Positions 1 through 9,251 are shown, counted from the first letter of the stretch. The stretch: 64,000 nucleotides of DNA from Cytobacillus oceanisediminis (GCF_007830235.1 NZ_VLKI01000006.1:36672-100671); one strand, 5' to 3'. The notes: a model not told the origin generated them from the sequence alone. Numbers and translations are program-made.

Positions 1-112
1 GGAAGAAGCCTTTTCGTCGTTAATCATCCCGATTAACTACCATTCTCCTTTGGGAAGGAGCCTTTTCGTCGTTAATCAACCTTTTGGCTACCAAAAGCTA
101 GTTGACTTGCCC
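1..112. repeat. 52-nt tandem repeat, cut by window edge
   Basis: The 18-base string CCTTTTCGTCGTTAATCA occurs at 9-26 and again at 61-78, an offset of exactly 52. The first ten bases match the end of the unit, so another copy probably lies to the left. The core AAGCC-TTTT-GTCGTT also occurs, inverted, in the 52-nt array at 56338-56530, so the two loci look like one family. No coding function is visible. Confidence 0.7.
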
Positions 113-178
113 AATGGACGGGATTAGGTCTGAAGGTACCTTATTTAAAAGAAAAAGAAATATAGAGCTCCTTATAAA

Positions 179-213
179 GAAAAAAGAGCCGATCCCTTTA
201 GTATCGGCTCTTT
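179..213 (-). terminator. bioY terminator
   Basis: An 11-bp stem (183-193 with 203-213) is followed on the minus strand by a run of T. It lies just downstream of the bioY stop codon. Confidence 0.85.
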
Positions 214-220
214 CACTAAT

Positions 221-799
221 TCAAACGGATTCATTTATTTTCCCTTTTGCAGGGAAAAGGAGTTTTGCGGATTGAAGTCTTTTTCTGACAATAATGCCAA
301 TCCACGAAGCAAGGGCAGCTTTTATTAATCCAACGATAATAAACGGTGTTGCCCCGCCGGTAATGGCGGCTGCCCATGTCAGTTCTGCCGCAATTTTTAG
401 CCAGGCTGTTCCGAATGCCAATGTCACCAGCATGCCAATCGTATTGGCGATCATCGCATTTTTGAAAGAGAAAGATGTTTTCTCCATATACCATCCGATG
501 ATAAACGCTGCCGGGATAAAACCAACCAAATAACCACCTGTAGGTCCGACTAATTTGGATATTCCCCCGGAGAATTCAGCAAATACTGGAACTCCTGCTG
601 ACCCAATAACTAAATATAAGATCACGGAAAGTGTTCCATAGCGCGCTCCCAGTATTGTGGCTGCCAGTCCAATTGCCAATGTTTGGCCGGTAATCGGTAC
701 AAGTGGGAGGGGAATTGTAATTTGTGCCATTACCCCGATGATGGCAGCAAATAAAGCAGTTACAATCATGGATCTCAACTTCAGCTGATCTTTAGTCAT
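221..799 (-). CDS. bioY: BioY, substrate-binding component of ECF biotin transporter
   Basis: A 192-residue, very hydrophobic protein with about six membrane segments, the usual size for BioY. BioY binds biotin and works with the shared EcfA/EcfT energising module, which is not in this window. Family hallmarks include PLVPITGQTLAIGLAA near residues 30-45 and a GPTGGYLVGF motif. The start at 799 is preferred over the longer frame to 883 because a strong AGGGGGAG site lies just upstream and because the extra 28 residues would begin inside the promoter. The gene is a single transcription unit with its own promoter, BirA operator and terminator. Confidence 0.93.
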   Translation of the reverse strand: MTKDQLKLRSMIVTALFAAIIGVMAQITIPLPLVPITGQTLAIGLAATILGARYGTLSVILYLVIGSAGVPVFAEFSGGISKLVGPTGGYLVGFIPAAFIIGWYMEKTSFSFKNAMIANTIGMLVTLAFGTAWLKIAAELTWAAAITGGATPFIIVGLIKAALASWIGIIVRKRLQSAKLLFPAKGKINESV

Positions 800-819
800 A
801 TAAAATCTCCCCCTTAAAT

Positions 820-850
820 ATGTAAACTTAATAAACCACCAGGTTAACAA
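820..850 (-). promoter_or_regulatory. BirA operator upstream of bioY
   Basis: GTTAACAA at 843-850 and the inverted half ATGTAAAC at 820-827 are separated by 15 bases. This fits the known BirA box of Gram-positives (TTGTTAAC, about 15 bases, GTTAACAA): one half is perfect and the other has two mismatches. It covers the predicted start of bioY transcription, so repression by BirA-biotinyl-AMP is inferred. Confidence 0.8.
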
Positions 851-854
851 GACA

Positions 855-883
855 ACTATATTATTATATGAAATGATTGTCAA
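855..883 (-). promoter_or_regulatory. bioY promoter
   Basis: On the minus strand TTGACA (878-883), a 17-base spacer and TATAGT (855-860) form a good sigma-A promoter. The predicted start near 848 lies inside the BirA operator. Confidence 0.75.
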
Positions 884-1287
884 TTCAAAACAGGTGATAG
901 GAAAAAACAGAACTAGCCTTGCACGGCGTACTGTTTTTCTTTGTTAAAACTCTGGACGTACCTTGAGCACTTGTCCTCCATATAAGTTGAAAACAATATT
1001 GATGGAAACTTCAGGTTCACACTCATTATCCACATCTTACGATAATTATCCACAACTCACTTGAATAGGGGTACGGGTACAAAATATACCCTTGCATGTA
1101 TAACCATATATATATATTAATGAACATCCCCCCTAACCAATACGGATTACTGTATGTATCGCTAGTATAAAAACGAACTGTTTCAGCAAAAAACAAAACA
1201 GATTTAAGCAGATTGTTATTTAAAAAAACCTCCCCAAATCACCCGACGGGAAATAATTCATGTATTATTATTATCAAATAACTTCGT

Positions 1288-1305
1288 TGTTCATTATAAC
1301 GAACA
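1288..1305. promoter_or_regulatory. 18-bp palindrome upstream of pncA
   Basis: TGTTCATTATAACGAACA is a palindrome around TTATAA with one mismatched pair. It lies about 180 bases before the NAD salvage operon and has the form of a dimeric repressor operator. The regulator is unknown. The rest of the 884-1485 gap is AT-rich and shows no gene apart from the hairpin at 1384-1450. Confidence 0.4.
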
Positions 1306-1383
1306 CGTCATCAAAGCAGGTTTTTTTGCAGAGGAGTAAATCAACCTATTTGCGGGTAGATTTCAAATAGACATAAGCTGTCG

Positions 1384-1450
1384 GGATGAAAAATTTGATT
1401 AATGTGCTAATTTTCACTTAGTATCTAATTAATAGCCAAAATTTTCATCC
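1384..1450 (+). promoter_or_regulatory. Long leader hairpin before pncA
   Basis: GGATGAAAAATTT...GATTAAT (1384-1403) is nearly complementary to ATTAAT...AAATTTTCATCC (1428-1450), giving a stem of about 18 bp with small bulges and a 24-base loop. It ends about 24 bases before the pncA ribosome binding site. No T-run follows, so it is not a terminator. mRNA stabilisation or translational control is possible. Confidence 0.5.
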
Positions 1451-1485
1451 AAGTGAGATGGAAAAAAATTAATGGGGGATATTAG

Positions 1486-2028
1486 ATGACAAAAGCACTT
1501 TTAAATATTGATTATACGATTGATTTTGTCACTGGAGCATTGCCTTGCGGACAGCCCGCTATTGATATAGAAAAAGAAATAGCAACGATTACGGCTAAGT
1601 TTATTGAAGAGGGGGCGTTCACAATCTTTGCGATTGATCTCCATTTTCCGGATGACCCCTATCACCCTGAAACAGCCCTTTATCCGCCCCATAACATTAA
1701 GGATACTAAGGGACGCGAATTATATGGTGGATTGAGCAAGGTCTATCAGTTAAACGCTCATAAGGAAAATGTTTATTGGATGGACAAAACCAGATATAGT
1801 GCCTTTGCGGGTACAGACCTTGAATTGAAATTAAGGGAGCGAGGCATAACTGAAGTGCATCTTGTAGGTGTCTGCACAGATATTTGTGTATTGCATACCG
1901 CTGTGGATGCCTATAACAGAGGATTTAAAATTGTTGTTTACGAAAATGCCACTGCTAGCTTTAATCAAATTGGCCATCGCTGGGCTCTGGAACATTTTAA
2001 AAGCTCAATGAACGCAAAGGTGATTTAA
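1486..2028 (+). CDS. pncA: Nicotinamidase (isochorismatase-like hydrolase)
   Basis: A 180-residue cytoplasmic hydrolase that would deamidate nicotinamide to nicotinate for NAD recycling. The catalytic triad is visible: Asp9 in NIDYTIDF, Lys101 in WMDKTRYSAF and Cys134 in CTDICVLHTAV. Likely metal ligands are Asp51 and His53 (DLHF) and the His of YPPHN. A GGGGGAT ribosome site precedes the start. It is the first gene of a pncA-pncB-nadE operon, with 28 bases to the next gene. The downstream partners make nicotinamidase more likely than another isochorismatase-family activity. Confidence 0.9.
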   Translation: MTKALLNIDYTIDFVTGALPCGQPAIDIEKEIATITAKFIEEGAFTIFAIDLHFPDDPYHPETALYPPHNIKDTKGRELYGGLSKVYQLNAHKENVYWMDKTRYSAFAGTDLELKLRERGITEVHLVGVCTDICVLHTAVDAYNRGFKIVVYENATASFNQIGHRWALEHFKSSMNAKVI

Positions 2029-2056
2029 GAGAAGATTTACACAGGAGGTTGCGTTA

Positions 2057-3523
2057 ATGCGTAATGAATTTGCGGATGACAGTTTAACTTTGCACACTGA
2101 TTTATATCAAATTAATATGGCCCAAACCTATTGGGAAGATAACATACATAATAAAAAAGCTGTTTTCGAGGTCTTTTTCAGGAAGCTTCCGTTTGGCAAC
2201 GGGTATGGGATTTTTGCCGGCCTTGAAAGAGTGATCGAGTATATTGAGAATTTCCGCTTCACTGAAAGCGATCTTATGTATTTAAAAAATGAACTTCATT
2301 ATAAGGATGATTTTCTTGATTATTTAAAAAGCATGAGGTTTTCCGGCACGATCAAATCAATGGAAGAGGGCGAGCTGGTTTTTGGCAATGAACCGATCAT
2401 GAGAGTGGAAGCTCCTTTGGCAGAAGCTCAAATTGTTGAAACAGCTTTATTGAATATCATTAACTATCAAACATTGATTGCCACCAAAGCAAGACGCATA
2501 AAAGAAGTGATTGGTGATGGAACTGCCATGGAATTTGGATCTAGAAGGGCACATGAAATGGATGCAGCCATCTGGGGTACAAGGGCAGCATACATTGGAG
2601 GCTTTGATGCGACTTCAAATGTGAGGGCAGGCAAGAAATTCGGCATCCCGGTTGCAGGAACACATGCGCATTCATTTGTTCAGGCTTATCGTGATGAATA
2701 CACAGCTTTTAAGAAATATGCAACTGCCCATAAAGATTGTGTTTTCCTTGTAGATACGTATGATACCCTGAAATCCGGTGTCCCTAATGCAATCAAAGTA
2801 GCGAAAGAATTGGCTGACAAGATTAATTTTAAAGGCATTAGGCTTGATAGCGGCGACCTGGCATACCTATCAAAAGAAGCACGAAGAATGCTTGATGAAG
2901 CAGGTTTCCCTGATGCAAAAATAGTCGCTTCCAATGACCTGGACGAATATACGATTATAAACCTGAAAGCACAGGGCGCAAAGATTGATATTTGGGGAGT
3001 GGGTACAAAGTTAATCACTGCTTTTGAGCAGGCAGCGCTTGGGGCTGTCTACAAACTCGTTTCAATCGAGGATGAAACGGGTAAAATGGCAGACACCATT
3101 AAAATTAGCGGAAACCCGGAAAAAGTTACCACACCGGGACTAAAAAGAGTTTACCGCATTATCAATAAGGATAATCATAAATCTGAAGGGGACTATATCG
3201 CGCTGGAACATGAAAATCCCCAGCAGGAACAAAGGCTGAAAATGTTCCATCCAGTCCATACTTTTGTCAGCAAGTTTGTCACAAATTTCGAAGCGAGAGA
3301 GCTTCATAAAGAGATTTTTAAAGAGGGTGAGCTTGTCTATCAAGTTCCATCCTTAAAAGAGATGCAAAGCTTTGCAAAGGAAAATCTCAATGTATTATGG
3401 GATGAGTACCGCCGTTCTTTAAACCCTGAAGAATACCCCGTCGACTTGAGCCAGGAATGTTGGGATAATAAAATGAACATGATTCAGCAAGTTAAAGAAA
3501 AAGTAAAAAGCAATATTCGGTAA
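2057..3523 (+). CDS. pncB: Nicotinate phosphoribosyltransferase
   Basis: A 488-residue enzyme that converts nicotinate and PRPP to nicotinate mononucleotide. The family signature SRRAHEMDAAIWGTRAAYIG is followed by GTHAHSFVQAY and by the RLDSGDLAYLS phosphate-binding region. AGGAGGT lies upstream of the start. It sits between nicotinamidase and NAD synthetase, so the operon recycles nicotinamide to NAD; the adenylyltransferase step (nadD) is not in this window. Confidence 0.95.
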   Translation: MRNEFADDSLTLHTDLYQINMAQTYWEDNIHNKKAVFEVFFRKLPFGNGYGIFAGLERVIEYIENFRFTESDLMYLKNELHYKDDFLDYLKSMRFSGTIKSMEEGELVFGNEPIMRVEAPLAEAQIVETALLNIINYQTLIATKARRIKEVIGDGTAMEFGSRRAHEMDAAIWGTRAAYIGGFDATSNVRAGKKFGIPVAGTHAHSFVQAYRDEYTAFKKYATAHKDCVFLVDTYDTLKSGVPNAIKVAKELADKINFKGIRLDSGDLAYLSKEARRMLDEAGFPDAKIVASNDLDEYTIINLKAQGAKIDIWGVGTKLITAFEQAALGAVYKLVSIEDETGKMADTIKISGNPEKVTTPGLKRVYRIINKDNHKSEGDYIALEHENPQQEQRLKMFHPVHTFVSKFVTNFEARELHKEIFKEGELVYQVPSLKEMQSFAKENLNVLWDEYRRSLNPEEYPVDLSQECWDNKMNMIQQVKEKVKSNIR

Positions 3524-3541
3524 GAGAGGGAGGAACCTGAA

Positions 3542-4363
3542 ATGAAATTACAGAAAGAAATCATGCAGGCATTAAGTGTTAATCCAGAAATTGATCCGAA
3601 AGAAGAAATCAAAAAAAGAATTGGCTTTTTAAAGAATTATCTCGTTAAAAGCAATTCAAAAGGTTACGTCCTTGGCATCAGCGGCGGGCAGGACTCTACC
3701 CTGGCAGGACGCCTTGCCCAGCTTGCGGTTGAGGAACTGAGAAAGGAAGGAAAGGAAGGAACTTTCATAGCAGTCCGTTTGCCATATGGTGTACAAAGGG
3801 ATGAGGATGATGCCCAGCTGGCTCTATCCTTTATTCAAGCAGATCGAGAATATGTATTCAATGTAAAAGATCCGGTTGATCAGGTTAAGAAAGAATATGA
3901 CCGAATCTTCCCGGAAGATCCTTTAAAGGATTACCATAAAGGAAACGTAAAGGCACGTATGAGAATGATTGCCCAGTACGCAATCGGGGGACAAAATGGC
4001 TTGCTTGTTATTGGTACCGACCATGCTGCTGAAGCAGTAACTGGGTTTTTCACGAAGTATGGCGACGGCGGTGCTGATGTTCTTCCGCTGTCCGGCCTGA
4101 CAAAGCGACAAGGTAAAGCACTTCTTAAAGAGCTTGGCGCAGAAGAAAGGCTGTATCTAAAAGTGCCTACTGCTGATCTGCTTGACCAAAAGCCTGGACA
4201 AGCCGATGAAACTGAATTAGGTATTTCCTATGATGAACTTGATGATTATCTTGAAGGAAAAGAAGTAAGCCAAGAGGCTGCTGAAAAAATTGAAAAACGC
4301 TACCTGTTCTCTGAACATAAGCGCAGAATGCCGGCATCCATGCATGATGACTGGTGGAAATAA
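3542..4363 (+). CDS. nadE: NH3-dependent NAD synthetase
   Basis: A 273-residue ATP-pyrophosphatase family enzyme that amidates deamido-NAD to NAD. The P-loop SGGQDS is at residues 47-52, and [19 protein letters not shown] is the family's substrate-binding region. The length fits the short ammonia-dependent form without a glutaminase domain. It lies 18 bases after pncB with a GGGAGG ribosome site and closes the operon. Confidence 0.95.
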   Translation: MKLQKEIMQALSVNPEIDPKEEIKKRIGFLKNYLVKSNSKGYVLGISGGQDSTLAGRLAQLAVEELRKEGKEGTFIAVRLPYGVQRDEDDAQLALSFIQADREYVFNVKDPVDQVKKEYDRIFPEDPLKDYHKGNVKARMRMIAQYAIGGQNGLLVIGTDHAAEAVTGFFTKYGDGGADVLPLSGLTKRQGKALLKELGAEERLYLKVPTADLLDQKPGQADETELGISYDELDDYLEGKEVSQEAAEKIEKRYLFSEHKRRMPASMHDDWWK

Positions 4364-4370
4364 GAAAACC

Positions 4371-4406
4371 AAAAAGGAAAATCCCTTAAGCGGGATTTTC
4401 CTTTTT
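4371..4406 (+). terminator. pncA-pncB-nadE operon terminator
   Basis: Stem AAGGAAAATCCC with GGGATTTTCCTT, followed by a T-run. Confidence 0.9.
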
Positions 4407-4446
4407 ATCTTTTCTTTGTTAAAGCTCATTGCTGATATTTCACTAT

Positions 4447-4611
4447 GTTGATTGGAGCGGAAGACACAAGATTTCGAAAATGCATTCGAAATTTCCTTCG
4501 TGCGGTGTTTCTTTAATGAGCTCTTCCAAGTCCTGCAGGAACCGAGTCAAAAGGGACACCGCAGGCGCTTCATGCGCCGGGAAGTCTTCCGGACCACCAA
4601 GGAAAGCGAGC
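4447..4611. repeat. Dispersed GTTGATT element, copy 1 (right end missing)
   Basis: Begins GTTGATTGGAGCGGAAG and shares long blocks with the reverse complement of the copy at 27232-27424: CGAAAATGCATTCG, TTTCCTTCGTG, GTCAAAAGGGA and CCGCAGGCG. The right terminal inverted repeat is absent, apparently lost next to the pflA terminator. No open reading frame of note. Confidence 0.7.
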
Positions 4612-4615
4612 TTAT

Positions 4616-4655
4616 GAAAAAATGCAGTCCCATGCCATGGAACTGCATTTTTTTA
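4616..4655 (-). terminator. pflA terminator
   Basis: Stem AAAAATGCAGT with ACTGCATTTTT around a 12-base loop. The pflA stop codon overlaps its T-rich arm. It could act in both directions. Confidence 0.85.
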
Positions 4656-5381
4656 TTGACCTGATAGAAGCTGGTAAGCCCATTCTGCTTTTGCTTCACT
4701 CGGAGGCTCAATATCCTTTAATGGATATTCCAGCCCAAGAGCTTCCCATTTATACACTCCGAGTTTATGGTAGGGAAGAACATCAATTTTTTTTACGTTT
4801 TCTAAACCTTTAATAAATTGTCCGAGCCTTTCAAGATCTTTCTCTACATCGGATATTGTTGGGACCAGCACGTGCCGAATCCATACTGGAACATGGCTGT
4901 CAGATAGATAGTTGGCAAATTGCAGAATATGTTCATTTGTAAGGCCTGTCAGTTTTTTATGTTTTTCTTTATCAATGTGTTTCAGGTCCAGCAGCACTAA
5001 ATCGGTATATCCCATCAATTCTTTCAGCTGACTTTGGAAAAGAGGGGAGCTGGAATAACAGCCGCCAGATGAATCAATAGCTGTATGAATACCTAGTTTT
5101 TTACATTCTTTAAAAAGCTCGATAAGGAAGGGAATTTGCAATAATGGTTCACCGCCGCTCACTGTAATCCCGCCCCCAGATGCTTCTATAAAGGGGAGGT
5201 AGGATTGGAGGTCATCCATGATTTCCGAAACAGACATTTGTTTCCCTGTCCCAATCTCCCATGTATCAGCATTATGGCAGAATTGGCAGCGAAGAAGGCA
5301 GCCCTGCGTAAATATGACATAACGGATACCCGGTCCGTCAACCGTCCCAAATGTCTCAATTGAATGAATGTTCCCGTACAT
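4653..5381 (-). CDS. pflA: Pyruvate formate-lyase activating enzyme (radical SAM)
   Basis: A 242-residue radical SAM enzyme that installs the glycyl radical on PflB. The [4Fe-4S] motif CLLRCQFCHN (Cys-x3-Cys-x2-Cys) lies near residue 30, followed by the glycine-rich SGGEPL region. The start MYGNIHSIETFGTVDGPG matches the usual family N-terminus; the frame upstream of it has no homologous sequence. It lies 98 bases downstream of pflB. That spacer holds a GC-rich hairpin around 5430-5470 (TAAGG-AGGACCTCCTTA) which may set relative expression. Probably co-transcribed with pflB from the Fnr-type promoter. Confidence 0.93.
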   Translation of the reverse strand: MYGNIHSIETFGTVDGPGIRYVIFTQGCLLRCQFCHNADTWEIGTGKQMSVSEIMDDLQSYLPFIEASGGGITVSGGEPLLQIPFLIELFKECKKLGIHTAIDSSGGCYSSSPLFQSQLKELMGYTDLVLLDLKHIDKEKHKKLTGLTNEHILQFANYLSDSHVPVWIRHVLVPTISDVEKDLERLGQFIKGLENVKKIDVLPYHKLGVYKWEALGLEYPLKDIEPPSEAKAEWAYQLLSGQ

Positions 5382-5479
5382 GATGATCTTCCTTTCAATA
5401 AGCACGGAGCGCCTTGGCAGCACCCGAAGCTTCCTAAGTTTAAGGGAGGACCTCCTTAGGGGAGGCCCGCCAATTAAAG

Positions 5480-7705
5480 TTACATTGTTTCATGGAATGT
5501 TCGATTTATTACATCAAGCTGCTGCTCTCTTGTTAATTTAATAAAGTTTACCGCATACCCTGACACCCTGATGGTTAATTGCGGATATTCTTCCGGGTGC
5601 TCCATGGCATCCAGCAAAGTTTCTCTATTAAATACATTTACATTCAGGTGATGGCCGGATTTAATCGCATAGCCGTCAAGGATCGATACAAGATTGCGGA
5701 TCCGGCTCTCATCATCTTTCCCAAGGGCTTTAGGCACAATGGAGAAGGTGTTGCTAATCCCATCCAGCGCATATTCGTAAGGCAATTTCGCCACTGAAGA
5801 AAGGGAAGCGAGCGTACCTTTTGTATCTCTGCCATGCATTGGATTGGCTCCTGGGGCAAAAGGTTCACCGGCACGGCGGCCATCAGGTGTGTTGCCGGTT
5901 TTTTTGCCATAAACAACATTGGAAGTAATCGTCAAAATGGACATCGTATGCTTGGAGTTCCGGTAGGTCTGATGCTTGCGAAGCTTTTTCATAAACCGCT
6001 CGACAAGGTCAACAGCCATGTTGTCAACACGGTCGTCATTATTGCCGTATTTCGGGAAGTCACCTTCTGTAATGAAATCAACTGCCAATCCGTTTTCATC
6101 GCGGACCACCTTTACATTAGCGTATTTAATAGCGCTCAATGAATCTGCCGCCACACTTAGACCGGCAATTCCAGTCGCCATCGTCCTTACTATTTCGGAA
6201 TCATGAAGGGCCATTTCAATCCTCTCGTAGCTGTATTTGTCATGCATATAGTGAATGATATTCAATGAATTAATATACAGATCTGCCAGCCAATCCATCA
6301 TAAGGTCAAACTTAGCCATTACTTCTCCATAATCAAGAATTTCTGATGTGATAGGGGAATAATCAGGGCCTACCTGGATATTCAGTTTTTCATCCTTGCC
6401 GCCATTGATGCTGTACAGGAGGGCTTTTGCAAGGTTTGCCCTTGCTCCGAAAAATTGCATTTGTTTTCCGATTTCCATGGCAGATACACAGCAGGCAATT
6501 CCGTAATCATCTCCATATTCAGGCAGCATGATGTCGTCGTTTTCATATTGGATAGAGCTAGTTTCAATGGACATCTTTGCACAATATTTTTTAAAGTTAT
6601 CAGGCAATTTAGCGGACCATAGCACCGTTAAATTCGGTTCCGGAGCTGGCCCCAAATTCCTTAAAGTATGAAGGAACCGGAATGAGCTTTTCGTTACAAG
6701 CGGACGGCCGTCAAGCGCCATGCCGCCAATTGATTCTGTTACCCAAGTAGGGTCGCCGCTGAATAATTCATTATAATCAGGCGTTCTCGCAAATTTTACG
6801 AGGCGAAGCTTCATCACAAAATGGTCGACAAGCTCCTGTGCTTCCTGTTCAGTCAATACACCATTTTGAATATCTCTTTCTATGAAAATATCAAGGAAAG
6901 TGGAAACACGCCCCAGACTCATAGCGGCCCCGTTTTGTTCTTTAATGGCAGCGAGGTAGCCAAAGTACAGCCATTGGAAAGCTTCTACAGCATTTCCGGC
7001 AGGACTTGAAATATTAAATCCGTAGCTCTCCGCCAGCTGCTTTAATTCCTGCAGTGCACGAATTTGTTCTGAAATTTCTTCGCGTAAACGAATATTTTCT
7101 TCTGTCATAACACGGCTTGTTGCTTTCAGGTCTTCTTTCTTGGCTTCTATCAGACGGTCAGCACCATAAAGGGCAACCCGGCGGTAATCTCCAATAATCC
7201 GTCCGCGGCCGTATGCATCAGGAAGGCCGGTAATAATGCCAGCTTTGCGGGCAAGTTTTATTTCATCGGTATAGGCATCAAACACCCCCTGATTATGTGT
7301 CTTGCGGTAATCAGTAAAAATCTTTTCCATTTCCTTGCTTGCTTCATAGCCGTATGCTTCACACGCTGCCACTGCCATCCGGACTCCGCCAAACGGCTGA
7401 AGGGAGCGCTTGAAAGGGCGATCCGTCTGAACACCGACTATTTTTTCTTTTTGCTGATCCAGATAGCCTGGTCCATGGGAGGTAATGGTTGAAACAATTT
7501 CCGTATCCATATCAAGCATTCCGCCATTTTCACGTTCTTGCTTCGTAAGCTCCATTACTTGATCCCATAATAATGTGGTCGCTTCAGTTGGTCCTGCCAA
7601 AAATAACTCATCACCTTCAAACGGTGAGAAATTTTTTAATATAAAATCCCTGACATCAATTTCATTTGTCCATTTACCTTTTTTAAAGCCATTCCATTTT
7701 TCCAT
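5480..7705 (-). CDS. pflB: Formate C-acetyltransferase (pyruvate formate-lyase)
   Basis: A 741-residue glycyl radical enzyme that splits pyruvate with CoA into acetyl-CoA and formate under anoxia. The catalytic cysteine pair is Cys405-Cys406 in [12 protein letters not shown], and the radical glycine is Gly716 in RVSGYAVNF near the C-terminus. The start at 7705 is chosen because GAGGTGG lies six bases upstream; the ATG five codons earlier overlaps that site. The formate produced links to the formate dehydrogenase at 46673. An Fnr-like box lies upstream. Confidence 0.95.
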   Translation of the reverse strand: MEKWNGFKKGKWTNEIDVRDFILKNFSPFEGDELFLAGPTEATTLLWDQVMELTKQERENGGMLDMDTEIVSTITSHGPGYLDQQKEKIVGVQTDRPFKRSLQPFGGVRMAVAACEAYGYEASKEMEKIFTDYRKTHNQGVFDAYTDEIKLARKAGIITGLPDAYGRGRIIGDYRRVALYGADRLIEAKKEDLKATSRVMTEENIRLREEISEQIRALQELKQLAESYGFNISSPAGNAVEAFQWLYFGYLAAIKEQNGAAMSLGRVSTFLDIFIERDIQNGVLTEQEAQELVDHFVMKLRLVKFARTPDYNELFSGDPTWVTESIGGMALDGRPLVTKSSFRFLHTLRNLGPAPEPNLTVLWSAKLPDNFKKYCAKMSIETSSIQYENDDIMLPEYGDDYGIACCVSAMEIGKQMQFFGARANLAKALLYSINGGKDEKLNIQVGPDYSPITSEILDYGEVMAKFDLMMDWLADLYINSLNIIHYMHDKYSYERIEMALHDSEIVRTMATGIAGLSVAADSLSAIKYANVKVVRDENGLAVDFITEGDFPKYGNNDDRVDNMAVDLVERFMKKLRKHQTYRNSKHTMSILTITSNVVYGKKTGNTPDGRRAGEPFAPGANPMHGRDTKGTLASLSSVAKLPYEYALDGISNTFSIVPKALGKDDESRIRNLVSILDGYAIKSGHHLNVNVFNRETLLDAMEHPEEYPQLTIRVSGYAVNFIKLTREQQLDVINRTFHETM

Positions 7706-7760
7706 GGAAATCCACCTCAATATTTATTGTTTTAATGTAAAGCTTGTATAACAGTTGCTA

Positions 7761-7811
7761 CAACTTTACTATACATTCAGTATAACAGATCGTATGTGAA
7801 ACGAATCACAA
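7761..7811 (-). promoter_or_regulatory. pflB promoter with Fnr-type box
   Basis: On the minus strand the -10 element TATAGT is at 7768-7773, predicting a start at 7761. TGTGA-N6-TCACA at 7795-7810 is a perfect match to the Bacillus Fnr consensus and is centred at -41.5, the class II activator position. The site also resembles a Rex box (TTGTGAA-N4-TTCACAA) with two mismatches. The remaining DNA to 8127 is AT-rich with no gene seen. Confidence 0.75.
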
Positions 7812-8127
7812 ACATTGTGGCTGTATTGTGAATATTAACTTACCAATGATTATTCCTCAGAATGAAATATCAATCTCGAAAACTGTATTATAATAAAAAT
7901 TTCTATAAGAGGCTGTTATAGATATTGGATCTAATCCATTTATTTTAGAAGGTTGATACTATACTAACACTGGAAATACTCTGTAAACTCCGCAATATTT
8001 GTATATATGGTGTATTGATTTTAATTTCCACTGAAGAGAGAGGGAGAAGGGGAAGAAAAGAAATTCCTTGAATCAGCGGTAACAATTACCGGTTTAATAG
8101 ATTACTATATTCTGATTAAATATAAGT

Positions 8128-8754
8128 ATGAAAACACTATCAAAATTATCATTCATTCTTATGTTGTCTGTCGCACTAGTCTTTGGATTCCATTACGATG
8201 CAAAAGCGTCAACCGTACATACCGTCCAATCAGGGGACACAATGTGGAAAATAGCCCTGAAATATCAAGTTGGGGTTCATGAAATCATCAATGCCAACCG
8301 CCAGATTTCAAATCCAAATTTCATTTATCCTGGCCAAAAAGTGAACATTCCTACTTTATCTAAAACTACAGTAAGTGTAGAAGAGCAGGTCGTTCAACTT
8401 GTAAACCAGGAAAGAGCGAAATACGGATTAAAGCCTCTAAAATCGAATTGGGAGCTTGCGAGAGTTGCGAGATATAAGTCTCAGGATATGATTAATAAGA
8501 GATATTTCGATCATAATTCTCCTACATACGGAAGCCCATTCGATATGATGAAAAGCTTTGGCATTACTTACAGAACTGCAGGAGAAAACATTGCCGCAGG
8601 GCAAAAAACACCTCAAGAAGTTGTCAAGGCATGGATGAATAGCGAAGGCCACCGCAAAAATATCCTTTCAGCCAATTACACTGAAATCGGTGTTGGATAT
8701 ACACAAGGCGGATATTACGGCCATTATTGGACACAAATGTTTATTGGACGATAA
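8128..8754 (+). CDS. Secreted LysM-CAP domain protein (YkwD-like)
   Basis: A 208-residue exported protein. A signal peptide (about residues 1-28, ending YDAKAS) is followed by one LysM peptidoglycan-binding domain (HTVQSGDTMWKIALKY, about 30-75) and a CAP/SCP domain (about 88-206) with HNSPTYGSPFDMM, GENIAAG and SEGHRKNILSANYTEIGVG. LysM-CAP proteins of Bacillus bind the wall or spore; the reaction is not established. The nearest upstream in-frame stop is at 8113, so ATG 8128 is the first usable start, yet no Shine-Dalgarno sequence precedes it. It forms its own transcription unit. Confidence 0.85.
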   Translation: MKTLSKLSFILMLSVALVFGFHYDAKASTVHTVQSGDTMWKIALKYQVGVHEIINANRQISNPNFIYPGQKVNIPTLSKTTVSVEEQVVQLVNQERAKYGLKPLKSNWELARVARYKSQDMINKRYFDHNSPTYGSPFDMMKSFGITYRTAGENIAAGQKTPQEVVKAWMNSEGHRKNILSANYTEIGVGYTQGGYYGHYWTQMFIGR

Positions 8755-8790
8755 GAAAAGAAGCACCGGGCATTCGGTGCTTCTTTTCTT
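8755..8790. terminator. Bidirectional terminator
   Basis: Stem AAAAGAAGCACCG with CGGTGCTTCTTTT around GGCATT; serves the convergent genes at 8128 and 9251. Confidence 0.9.
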
Positions 8791-8798
8791 TTGCCGAT

Positions 8799-9251
8799 TT
8801 AGTCAACTACTATATAGGCTATCATCGGGCCGCTGTTCTCTTTATCCGGATGGGTAAGGCAAATTAAGCGGTACACACCTTCTTTGTCAAACTGGAGGGG
8901 AACAACCGTTTCCTCGCCTTTTTTTACAATCCCTTTTAAGTCGGTTCCCTCTATGATATAAGGGTGCTCGTCTCCATTCACTCCAAGAATCTTAAGGTTG
9001 ACCTTTTCATCTTTTTCAAGAAAAATGGTTCCCGGATCCCAGCGATACGCCTCTATTTCCTTCCCGTCCGGCAGCTTGGATTTGAATTCACCGGTAACCA
9101 TATGAATCTCGCGGACAGTTTCATTATCCGCCTGATTAAATACTGTCAAACTATCTGATTGTGTATAAAACCAGACCGATGCCGAGGCAATGACCATAAA
9201 AATTATGAAGAATGCAATGAGGCTCCTTTTTTTCAAAACAAGAAAAGGCAT
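8799..9251 (-). CDS. Membrane-anchored cupredoxin-like protein
   Basis: A 150-residue protein with one N-terminal membrane segment (about 10-28) and an extracytoplasmic cupredoxin domain. Type 1 copper ligands are visible: a His in GDEHPYII, then Cys, His and Met in CLTHPDKENSGPM. It resembles lone cupredoxins of Bacilli thought to carry electrons or hold copper; the partner is unknown. The start at 9251 is preferred over 9281 because AGGAAGGAG lies seven bases upstream of it and nothing similar precedes 9281. Confidence 0.8.
   Translation of the reverse strand: MPFLVLKKRSLIAFFIIFMVIASASVWFYTQSDSLTVFNQADNETVREIHMVTGEFKSKLPDGKEIEAYRWDPGTIFLEKDEKVNLKILGVNGDEHPYIIEGTDLKGIVKKGEETVVPLQFDKEGVYRLICLTHPDKENSGPMIAYIVVD

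Noticed and set aside
4429..4813. Short frames in the 4.4-4.8 kb region
   Set aside because: They lie in the dispersed GTTGATT element and in the antisense of pflA.
7706..7720. ATG start of pflB five codons upstream
   Set aside because: It overlaps the GAGGTGG ribosome site that serves the second ATG.
7826..7843. Second Rex box upstream of pflB
   Set aside because: TTGTGAA is perfect, but the other half is not recognisable.
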